Below are positions 1 to 4,665 of a stretch of DNA of 6,812 nucleotides, in pieces. Numbering within the stretch: position 1 is the first letter of the stretch; each line of letters begins with the position of its first letter. Below the pieces are notes generated by a model, which was not told the origin of the DNA, ran no database searches, and worked only from the letters and a program-made list of their open reading frames with translations. Made by a program: the position numbers and the translations under genes. The stretch is from Thiobacillus sp. UBA2186 (lineage in GTDB: Bacteria > Pseudomonadota > Gammaproteobacteria > Burkholderiales > Thiobacillaceae), in the NCBI GenBank assembly GCA_002327405.1, contig DCVO01000010.1:1-6812 (forward strand). Reading direction: 5' to 3'.

Positions 1-2
1 TC

Positions 3-440
3 ATCATCGACTTCATCGACATGGACAATGTCGAACATCGCGAGACCGTGCTGGGCGAGTTGAAGAAATCGCTGGCGCGCGACACCACGCGCATCACCGT
101 CAACGGCTTCTCCGCCCTGGGCCTGGTCGAGATGACCCGCAAGCGCACGCGCGAATCGCTCGCCCACATCCTGTGCGAGCCCTGCCCCACCTGCCAGGGG
201 CGCGGCGAAATCAAGACCGCGCGCACCGTCTGCTACGACGCCCTGCGCGAAATCCTGCGCGAAGACCGCCAGTTCGAGGCGCGCGAATACCGCATCCTCG
301 CCTCGCAAAGCGTGGTGGATTTATTCCTGGACGAAGAATCGCAAAGCCTCGCCCAACTCTCCGACTTCATCGGCAAGCCGATTTCACTGCAGGTGGAAAC
401 GAGTTATACGCAGGAGCAGTACGACATTATTCTGCTGTAG
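3..440 (+). CDS. rng: Ribonuclease G, C-terminal part (5' end outside window)
   Basis: This is the last 145 residues of RNase G, the RNase E/G-family endoribonuclease that matures the 16S rRNA 5' end and takes part in mRNA decay. The reading frame is open from base 3 and ends with TAG at 438-440. Visible family features are the DFIDMDN segment, corresponding to the metal-binding end of the catalytic domain, the very conserved VNGFSALGLVEMTRKRTRES stretch, and the CPTC zinc-link motif (residues 61-64 of the visible part) followed by QGRG. The short C-terminal tail ends in YTQEQYDIILL, closely resembling the end of E. coli RNase G. RNase E would continue into a long scaffold region, so RNase G is preferred. 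No clear Rho-independent terminator follows; a G-rich repeat starts 9 bases after the stop. The gene converges on the dynamin-like GTPase operon. Confidence 0.95.
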   Translation: MIDFIDMDNVEHRETVLGELKKSLARDTTRITVNGFSALGLVEMTRKRTRESLAHILCEPCPTCQGRGEIKTARTVCYDALREILREDRQFEAREYRILASQSVVDLFLDEESQSLAQLSDFIGKPISLQVETSYTQEQYDIILL

Positions 441-449
441 GGAACAGCA

Positions 450-479
450 TTAACCACGGGGGACACGGGGAGCACGGGG
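450..479 (+). repeat. 30-bp inverted repeat, left arm (9-bp CACGGGG minisatellite)
   Basis: From TTAA at 450 to GGGG at 479 the sequence is the exact reverse complement of 1723-1752. Internally it is three copies of a 9-base unit (CACGGGGGA, CACGGGGAG, CACGGGGAA), which in one frame reads as His-Gly-Gly-His-Gly-Glu-His-Gly-Glu. Repeats with this HGGHGEHGE signature are, from memory, scattered in intergenic regions of many bacteria. It starts 9 bases after the rng stop codon. It has the same orientation relative to the upstream gene as the right arm has relative to the GTPase gene, so each would lie in a 3' UTR in the same sense. Confidence 0.85.
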
Positions 480-481
480 AA

Positions 482-544
482 AACGCAGCAAGCTTAGCCG
501 GCTCCATCGATCACAGACTGAGTGATCACCGTACCGATTGCAGG
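482..544 (+). repeat. Diverged direct-repeat copy related to 622-671
   Basis: The string GCAGCAAGCTTAGCC near 485-499 resembles GCAACAAAGCTAAGCC near 625-640. Both are followed by CGATCACA and then by GATTGCAGG (536-544 and 663-671). The left copy carries an extra stretch containing an imperfect hairpin, GATCAC (509-514) facing GTGATC (522-527) across seven bases. It appears to be an older, diverged copy of the tail of the first repeat array. No gene is visible here. Confidence 0.45.
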
Positions 545-559
545 GCAGCGACGAAGGCG

Positions 560-653
560 CCAATGCATCGGGGTCACGCCAATGCATCGGGGTCCACCAA
601 TGCATCGGGATCAGGTCTTGCAATGCAACAAAGCTAAGCCCCGCCACCATTCT
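560..653 (+). repeat. Repeat array 1: three CCAATGCATCGGGGTC units plus tail module
   Basis: Three near-identical 16-base units lie at 560-575, 579-594 and 597-612 (the third has GGGATC), spaced 18-19 bases apart. The third unit continues into CAGGTCTTGCAATGCAACA and, after a diverged segment, CCACCATTCT (644-653). Array 2 has the same layout, with the same tail up to 1044. The GGGGTCAGGTCTTGCAAT core is, from memory, common beside REP-associated tyrosine transposase (RAYT) genes in proteobacteria, but no transposase is present here. Spacing is far too short for CRISPR. Small ORFs across the array are repeat translations, not genes. Confidence 0.8.
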
Positions 654-701
654 CGATCACAAAGATTGCAGGCTCGGATTTGTTCAATGCCTCAGCCTCG
701 G

Positions 702-911
702 TCAGGCCGCCACTTCAAGGTATTCGACGATGCTGGACGGCTGGGGAACGGCCATGCCATCTTCACGCAGGCCGGCAATATGAAACTCGATGGCTTCGCG
801 GATTTCTTTCTCGACCTCCTCGACTGTCCGCCCTGTGGCAACGCAGCCGGGCAGGTCGGGGACATAGGCGGAATAATTGTTCTCCGTTTTCTCAACGACG
901 ATGGCGTAGAG
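702..911 (-). pseudogene. HicB-like antitoxin lacking its start codon
   Basis: The minus strand reads 69 codons, LYAIVVEKTENNYSAYVPDL onward, through PGCVATGRTVEEVEKEI, REAIEFHIAGLREDG and MAVPQPSSIVEYLEVAA, to a TGA at 704-702. This is almost the complete HicB-type partial RNase-H fold antitoxin, usually about 70-73 residues starting M-x-Y-AIVxE. Immediately upstream in frame is a TGA (914-912) inside repeat array 2, and no ATG, GTG or TTG precedes the core. The gene has therefore lost only its first few residues, start codon and ribosome-binding site. No HicA-type toxin is visible on either side. Bases 654-701, downstream of its stop, carry no supportable gene. It may be silent, or start weakly from a non-standard codon such as CTG in DLPGC, which I consider unlikely. 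The family call is confident; loss of function is inferred from the missing start. Confidence 0.8.
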
Positions 912-1044
912 TCAAAGCATTGGGGTCAGGTCTTGAGTCAAAGCATTGGGGTCAGGTCTTGCAACAACCAGCATTGGGGTCAGACCAGCATTGGGGTCAG
1001 GTCTTGCAATACAACATCGTTCTGCCAAGCCTCACCACCATTCT
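910..1044 (+). repeat. Repeat array 2: four GCATTGGGGTCAG cores plus tail module
   Basis: A 26-base unit beginning AGTCAAAGCATTGGGG and ending GGTCTTG is repeated exactly at 910-935 and 936-961. A 17-base unit beginning CCAGCATTGGGGTCAG is then repeated at 968-984 and 985-1001. Thus the core GCATTGGGGTCAG occurs at 917-929, 943-955, 971-983 and 988-1000. The last copy runs into GGTCTTGCAATACAACA and a tail ending CCACCATTCT (1035-1044), matching the layout of array 1. The left boundary coincides with the broken 5' end of the hicB-like gene, and the right boundary overlaps the stop codon of brnA. There is no gene in 912-1042. Confidence 0.85.
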
Positions 1045-1345
1045 AACCATCCACCCGCTTGCGCGCAGTCCGCGCTGATCGGGTCCCGGGCGATTCGGCG
1101 TACGTATCCACATAGGTGTCGATCAGTTTCCGGATCATGCGCTGGTATTGCGTGTGGTGCTTCAGGGCCTCTGACTTAAAGAACTCCACGCTTTTCCGGC
1201 TGAGGGCGAGGGTAACTTTCACGCCTTCTTCGCGGAAGGCCAGTTCTTCGGGAGGAGGCAGGAAATCCTTGATCACCCTGGCCTTGATCGGTTCGTCGGT
1301 GTATTTGATCTTGGCGACACCTGCCTTACTCGTTTTCGCGCTCAT
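1043..1345 (-). CDS. brnA: BrnA/CopG-type ribbon-helix-helix antitoxin
   Basis: This 100-residue protein starts MSAKTSKAGVAKIKYTDEP and is predicted to neutralise the BrnT-type RNase encoded just upstream, binding DNA at the operon promoter through a ribbon-helix-helix. The strand-helix-helix region is about residues 42-80 (VKVTLALSRKSVEFFKSEA, then LKHHTQYQRMIRKLIDTYV). The preceding IKDFLPPPEELAFREEGVKV segment is typical of CopG-like antitoxins paired with BrnT. The ATG at 1345 is chosen because a purine-rich AAAGGAAAGG lies just upstream and the start overlaps the brnT end by 20 bases, the usual coupled arrangement. An upstream in-frame extension to 1522 only shadows brnT. The C-terminus (AESPGTRSARTARKRVDG) is basic, and its TAG stop (1045-1043) touches the edge of repeat array 2, so the natural end may have been altered. 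Confidence 0.88.
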   Translation of the reverse strand: MSAKTSKAGVAKIKYTDEPIKARVIKDFLPPPEELAFREEGVKVTLALSRKSVEFFKSEALKHHTQYQRMIRKLIDTYVDTYAESPGTRSARTARKRVDG

Positions 1346-1607
1346 AAATTGCCTTTCCTTTGCGCCAGTAGCCGGCGCCGATAATGCGTATGACACTGCC
1401 GCGATAGGTGAACCGGACAGTGATGATGCCGCCGTTGACCTCGCCAAAGCAGAAATAGCGCTGCTCGCTTTTGCTGTGGGCAAGATCTTCGGCGATGACC
1501 CGGTCAGGGTCGGCAAAGGCATATTGGGCCAGGGAAAACGATACCCCGTGTTTTCTCTGGTTTTCCGCGTCCTTGTCTTCGTCCCACTCGAACCGGGTTT
1601 TCTTCAT
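1326..1607 (-). CDS. brnT: BrnT family toxin (DUF497 ribonuclease)
   Basis: This 93-residue protein belongs to the BrnT/DUF497 family, RelE-fold ribonucleases that inhibit translation and are held in check by BrnA. Visible family features are the N-terminal FEWDEDKDAENQRKHGVSF (residues 6-24), the FADPDRV segment (31-37), a central sheet (RYFCFGEVNGGIITVRFTYR) and the C-terminal RIIGAGYWRKGKAIYEREN, the counterpart of the family's R-I-I-S-A-R-x-A-x-x-x-E block. The protein has full family length with no frameshift. It is the first gene of a two-gene unit with brnA, which overlaps it by 20 bases. The start ATG at 1607 aligns with the family N-terminus, although the ribosome-binding site (GAGCCC just upstream) is weak. 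A palindrome 33 bases upstream is a plausible autoregulatory operator. The pair looks functional, in contrast to the neighbouring hicB remnant. Confidence 0.92.
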   Translation of the reverse strand: MKKTRFEWDEDKDAENQRKHGVSFSLAQYAFADPDRVIAEDLAHSKSEQRYFCFGEVNGGIITVRFTYRGSVIRIIGAGYWRKGKAIYERENE

Positions 1608-1639
1608 GGGCTCAGATTAGCACAGGACAAACAAAACAA

Positions 1640-1655
1640 CCATACAAAAGTATGG
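1640..1655. promoter_or_regulatory. Palindrome upstream of brnTA, candidate operator
   Basis: CCATAC AAAA GTATGG is a perfect 6-bp-arm inverted repeat, 33 bases upstream of the brnT start. A related half-site, CATACAAAG, recurs at 1681-1689. Ribbon-helix-helix antitoxins such as BrnA commonly repress their own operon by binding short palindromes at the promoter, so this is a reasonable operator candidate. The promoter itself is not clear: on the minus strand CATACT overlaps the palindrome as a weak -10, with only a poor -35 (TTAAGC) 17 bases upstream. Confidence 0.4.
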
Positions 1656-1722
1656 CTAAAAAGATGGATTGGCTTAACCACATACAAAGCAGAACACCCT
1701 GGAAGATTTTCGCATTTACTTC

Positions 1723-1752
1723 CCCCGTGCTCCCCGTGTCCCCCGTGGTTAA
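1723..1752 (-). repeat. 30-bp inverted repeat, right arm
   Basis: This is the exact reverse complement of 450-479, again three 9-base CACGGGG-type units read on the minus strand. It begins 13 bases after the stop codon of the dynamin-like GTPase gene. Together with the left arm it brackets the whole accessory insert (brnTA, both repeat arrays and the hicB remnant). Confidence 0.85.
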
Positions 1753-1760
1753 CGGGTTTT
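1742..1760 (+). terminator. Weak hairpin with short T-tract
   Basis: CCCGT (1742-1746) pairs with ACGGG (1752-1756) around GGTTA, followed by TTTT. This could act as a weak Rho-independent terminator for + strand transcripts coming from rng through the insert. Five pairs and four T residues are marginal, and the element overlaps the inverted repeat, so the resemblance may be accidental. Confidence 0.2.
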
Positions 1761-1765
1761 AGAAT

Positions 1766-3679
1766 TCAGGCGTTCAACGACTCGAACCGCCTGGCGATCT
1801 CGTCCAGTTCCGCCTTCTGCTTGCGCAGCTTGTCGATGCCGGCCTTGACCAGGCCCATCTGCTCCTGCACGCCGCCGACGTTGTCGGTGATCTTGCCCAG
1901 GGTTTGCAGGCGCTCGTCGAGCATCTGTTTGTAGTCGCGGATGCGCTGGATGACGGGGTCGAGGGCGATGGAGAGCCAGCGCTTGGCCTCGCGCGCGGAG
2001 AGTTCGAAGGTTTTCTGGGTTTCCGAAGCCACTTCGGTGTAGAAGCGGCGGATCATGAAGTGCTTTTCCACCAGCAGGTTGGAAGGATCGCTGCAGAATT
2101 CCTGGGTTTCCTGCATGAGCTTGTCCATGCGCAGGCGATAGGAGGTAAGGTCGAGCACGGGAATGGACATGCGCGGCAGCCCGTGCTCCTTGTGGAAGCG
2201 TTCGCAGGCGGCCAGCAGATACTGCTGCATGGCAACGGACAATTTTTCGGCCTGGTTGAAGCGCTGGATGGCCTGTTCGGAGAGGCCGCGCATGGAGCGG
2301 ATCAGGCCCTTGGTAGTCCAGCTGTCGCCCATGGCGGCGCGGGCTTCCTCGAGCATGGCGTGCAGGGCGTTTTCCGACAGGCGATCGAGCAGCTGGTCGC
2401 CGTGTTCCTGCACGGCCTTGCGCATGGCCTTGAACTGGTCGGCGGTGGCATCGTAGCGCACCTTGTCCTTGACCAGGTTGACGCGCAACTGGGCGGCCAT
2501 TTCCTTGTTCTTGCCGGACAGCTCGGACAACTGCTGCAGGCTTTGCAGGCCCTCGCGCATGCGCGCAGCCAGGGTGGCACGCTCGTTGTTGACGTGGTCG
2601 GCGATCTGGGTGATGGCGCCCTGGAACAGGATTTCGCGGCGCGCCGGCACGATCTTCTCGGACAGCAGGTTTTCCAGACTGCCGATGCCGGAGCGGGTGA
2701 TGAGATCGGCGTCGTTCCTGATCTTGCCGACCAGGGCCTTTTGCGCCGACACTGCAAACACCTGGTCTTCCGGCAGCTTGAGAATGCGCGAGGTTTCTTC
2801 AAGCTGCTTGTGCATGGTGGCGCGGAAGGCCAGTTCGCCGCGCAGGTCGTCCCACAGCATGTCGATCTTGTTCAATACCGCGACGTGGCAGTTGATATGA
2901 CGGTGCACGTAGTGCTGCCAGATTTCCAGGTCGGACTTGGTCACGCCGGTATCGGTGGCAAGCAGGAAAAACACCGCGTGGGCGTTGGGAATGCTGGACA
3001 GCGTGAGTTCGGGCTCCGCACCCAGGGCGTTGAGACCGGGCGTGTCGAGGATGCAAAGCCCGGCCTTCAGCAGCGGATGGGGGAAATTGATCATGGCGTA
3101 ACGCCAGACCGGGATTTCCACCATGCCGTCGACGTCTTCCTGAAGCACGCCGACGCTGGCTTCAGGATTGTACAAACCCAGCGCCTCGGCTTCGGTCTTG
3201 GTCACCCTTTGCGATTCCGCCAGCTTTTGCAGCGCGGCATGCATCTGCTGCGGATCATCCGGGTCGAGCGTGATGGTGCTCCATTCGATGGGCGTCAGCT
3301 TGAAGTGGGCAAGCGGCTCGGTCCTGAGGCGGGTTTCGATGGGCAGCAGGCGCAGCTGGGGGCCGTGGCTTTCCTCGTGGCAGATCTCGGTCGGGCACAT
3401 GGTGGTGCGGCCGGCATCCGAGGGCAAGAGGCGCTGGCCGAAATCGGAAAAGAACAGGGCATTGATGAGCTCGGTCTTGCCGCGCGAGTATTCGGCCACG
3501 AAGGCCAGCATGAGGCGGTCGCGGCGCAGCGCCTCGGCCAGGTCGATCATGCGCAGGTTGCGCTCGGCGTCCATGCCGTGATGACGGTCCAGCCAGTCGG
3601 CGAAGGCGGTGATGCCGGCGACCAGGTTGTCGCGACGGCGGCTGTAATCCGCGATCCCCTCTTCCAGTAAGGCGCTCAT
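1766..3679 (-). CDS. Dynamin-like large GTPase
   Basis: A 637-residue protein of the bacterial dynamin-like superfamily; such proteins bind GTP and usually act on membranes. GTPase motifs are in order: P-loop AEYSRGKT (62-69), a switch I candidate around RTTMCPTEI (91-99), DTPG (212-215), NKID (270-273) and a G5-like VSAQKA (310-315). The first P-loop position is Ala instead of the usual Gly, while the catalytic GKT is intact. The C-terminal half is long and mostly helical, with a likely coiled coil at about 585-637 (MDERLQTLGKITDNV onward). I see no signal peptide or clear membrane segment, so membrane contact, if any, would be peripheral. The ATG at 3679 directly follows the yggU TGA (TGAATG), with AGAGGA five to six bases upstream, indicating translational coupling. 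It is the last gene of the yggS-proC-yggT-yggU operon. Its exact cellular role is unknown to me. Confidence 0.88.
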   Translation of the reverse strand: MSALLEEGIADYSRRRDNLVAGITAFADWLDRHHGMDAERNLRMIDLAEALRRDRLMLAFVAEYSRGKTELINALFFSDFGQRLLPSDAGRTTMCPTEICHEESHGPQLRLLPIETRLRTEPLAHFKLTPIEWSTITLDPDDPQQMHAALQKLAESQRVTKTEAEALGLYNPEASVGVLQEDVDGMVEIPVWRYAMINFPHPLLKAGLCILDTPGLNALGAEPELTLSSIPNAHAVFFLLATDTGVTKSDLEIWQHYVHRHINCHVAVLNKIDMLWDDLRGELAFRATMHKQLEETSRILKLPEDQVFAVSAQKALVGKIRNDADLITRSGIGSLENLLSEKIVPARREILFQGAITQIADHVNNERATLAARMREGLQSLQQLSELSGKNKEMAAQLRVNLVKDKVRYDATADQFKAMRKAVQEHGDQLLDRLSENALHAMLEEARAAMGDSWTTKGLIRSMRGLSEQAIQRFNQAEKLSVAMQQYLLAACERFHKEHGLPRMSIPVLDLTSYRLRMDKLMQETQEFCSDPSNLLVEKHFMIRRFYTEVASETQKTFELSAREAKRWLSIALDPVIQRIRDYKQMLDERLQTLGKITDNVGGVQEQMGLVKAGIDKLRKQKAELDEIARRFESLNA

Positions 3680-4006
3680 TCAGTCCTCTTTGGCGTTGTT
3701 TTTATTGATTCCCGGCAAGAGCGGAAATTTTTCTCCTGCACCGTGCACGACCACGGTCTTCTGGCGTGCTCCCTCCCCGCGCGCGAGACTTACCTGCCGC
3801 TTCGCCACCCCCCAAAGCTCGGCGACGAATTCGATCAGGCACTTATTCGCTTTGTTATCGACTGCCGGAGCGGCAATCTTTAGCTTGAGGCTGCCGCCAT
3901 GCTCGCCCGCCACCTGGTTCTTTCGTACCCCCGGCTGGACATGCACTTGCAGCGTCCACTGGTCCTTTTCGGCGTCGTAGCGCGCCCAAGAGGGCAAGCC
4001 GGTCAT
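3680..4006 (-). CDS. yggU: DUF167/YggU family protein
   Basis: A 108-residue member of the small DUF167 (YggU) family, whose biochemical role is not established. The core runs from about residue 17 to 90: WTLQVHVQPGVRKNQVAGEH, LKLKIAAPAVDNKANKCLIE, then VAKRQVSLARGEGARQKTVVV. This matches the family pattern of a V-x-V-x-P strand, a P-x-V-D-x-K-A-N loop and a G-x-x-x-x-x-K segment. The C-terminal tail (GEKFPLLPGINKNNAKED) is longer than usual. The start is the ATG at 4006, the last of three ATGs repeated every 30 bases; the two upstream ones meet in-frame TAG stops. No good ribosome-binding site precedes 4006, so expression may depend on re-initiation. The ancestral start was probably the TTG at 4096, overlapping the yggT stop. 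It lies between yggT and the GTPase gene in one operon. Confidence 0.9.
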   Translation of the reverse strand: MTGLPSWARYDAEKDQWTLQVHVQPGVRKNQVAGEHGGSLKLKIAAPAVDNKANKCLIEFVAELWGVAKRQVSLARGEGARQKTVVVHGAGEKFPLLPGINKNNAKED

Positions 4007-4100
4007 CTAGCGCGCCCAAGAGGGCAAGCCGGTCATCTAGCGCGCCCAGGAAGGCAGGCCGGTCATCTGGCGCGCCCAGGCCGGAAGCTCGGTCAAAAAG
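3981..4100 (-). repeat. Four-unit 30-bp tandem repeat at the yggT/yggU junction
   Basis: Units lie at 4071-4100, 4041-4070, 4011-4040 and 3981-4010. The last two are identical, the next differs at a few positions, and the one nearest yggT is most diverged. Each encodes the YggU N-terminus on the minus strand: LTELPAWARQ, MTGLPSWAR-stop, MTGLPSWAR-stop, and MTGLPSWARY continuing into YggU. Because 30 is divisible by three, all copies share one frame. The two middle copies end in TAG, immediately followed by the ATG of the next copy. The gradient of divergence suggests stepwise duplication starting from the gene junction. Confidence 0.95.
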
Positions 4101-4665
4101 CCCCCAGGACCGCGCGCTCCAGGGCCGCCAGCGGCACGACCAGCAGGAACTGGCACAGGATGATCAGCACCAGCGGCGAGAAGTCGATCTGGCTGGCCGG
4201 CAGCATGCGCCGAAAAGGCCGCAGCAGCGGCTCGGTCAACGGGTAGATGACGGGAGAAATCGGGGAGTAAGGATTCACCCACGAAATAATGGCACGCACC
4301 AGGGTGAGTCCGATGACGAGGTAGAGCGCAAGCTTGACCAGTTCCACCGCGCCCAGGCCGAGCAATACCGGCACCATGCCGAACCCCGCCAGGCTGAAGG
4401 GAAAGCCCTTGACCCACAACAGTGCGGCGGCCACCAGCACTTCGATCAGCCAGGCCAGCAGCAGGCTCGCCCAGTCGTAGCCGCCCCAGCCCGGAACCAC
4501 CCGGCGCACAGGCCGCACGGCGAAATCGGTAATCTTTACGATGAACTGCGCGAAGGGGTTGGAAAACGGCACCCGCATGGCCTGCATGGCAAAGCGCAGC
4601 AGCACCGCCACCGCGAGCAGGCCGCCCAGGGTCTGGATGAAAAAAACGAGCGTATCCGCCAGCAT
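4093..4665 (-). CDS. yggT: YggT family integral membrane protein
   Basis: A 190-residue inner-membrane protein with the two YGGT repeats of the family. Hydrophobic segments lie at about residues 5-27, 66-86, 95-129 (probably two helices) and 164-187. Each repeat has the characteristic loop: NPFAQFIVKITDFAVRPVRR-VVP (36-58) and NPYSPISPVIYPLTEPLLRP-FRRMLP (131-156). Roles proposed for the family include osmotic or ion homeostasis and links to cell division or photosystem biogenesis in other lineages; nothing here settles which applies. The ATG at 4665 overlaps the proC stop by one base (TGATG), arguing for coupling. The TGA at 4095-4093 overlaps a TTG that may have been the original yggU start (TTGA). 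A G-rich CTGGGGG within its last codons could serve as the ribosome-binding site for that TTG. Confidence 0.93.
   Translation of the reverse strand: MLADTLVFFIQTLGGLLAVAVLLRFAMQAMRVPFSNPFAQFIVKITDFAVRPVRRVVPGWGGYDWASLLLAWLIEVLVAAALLWVKGFPFSLAGFGMVPVLLGLGAVELVKLALYLVIGLTLVRAIISWVNPYSPISPVIYPLTEPLLRPFRRMLPASQIDFSPLVLIILCQFLLVVPLAALERAVLGAF

Larger units (their letters stand above)
441..1765. other. Accessory insert between convergent core genes
   Basis: This 1.3-kb stretch separates the rng stop codon from the dynamin-like GTPase stop codon. It contains, in order: one arm of a 30-bp inverted repeat, a diverged direct repeat, a first short-repeat array, a decapitated hicB-like gene, a second short-repeat array, an overlapping brnA/brnT pair on the minus strand, a palindrome, and the second inverted-repeat arm. 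No transposase or integrase is visible. Mixed toxin-antitoxin fragments plus repeats at a convergent gene junction suggest an insertion-tolerant site that has accumulated mobile pieces. That history is inference; the content is read directly. Confidence 0.7.

Noticed and set aside
450..650. Small open frames on both strands within the repeat arrays
   Set aside because: Their translations consist of repeat units (for example MHW and HGGHGE motifs) and have no ribosome-binding sites or family resemblance.
630..703. Possible second gene fragment downstream of hicB (minus-strand frame LTEAEALNKSEPAIFVIENG)
   Set aside because: About 24 codons of plausible coding-like sequence with faint resemblance to a Phd-type antitoxin, but there is no start, it ends in the repeat tail, and the match is too weak to name.
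560..1001. CRISPR array
   Set aside because: The repeated cores are 13-16 bases with spacers of only a few bases, some units are directly tandem, and no cas gene is nearby.
441..1765. A complete transposon or integrative element bounded by the 30-bp inverted repeats
   Set aside because: No transposase, integrase or clear target-site duplication is visible, and the arms are internally repetitive, so only the bracketing itself is reported.
1116..1934. 272-codon open frame on the + strand across brnTA
   Set aside because: It runs antisense through brnA, brnT, the inverted repeat and the end of the GTPase gene, so it spans unrelated units. The minus-strand products are clear family members.
1904..3670. 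588-codon open frame on the + strand
   Set aside because: It is antisense to the dynamin-like GTPase, which carries all GTPase motifs. The + frame is low-complexity (rich in Gly, His, Gln, Val) and has no recognisable domain, as expected from a GC-rich mirror frame.
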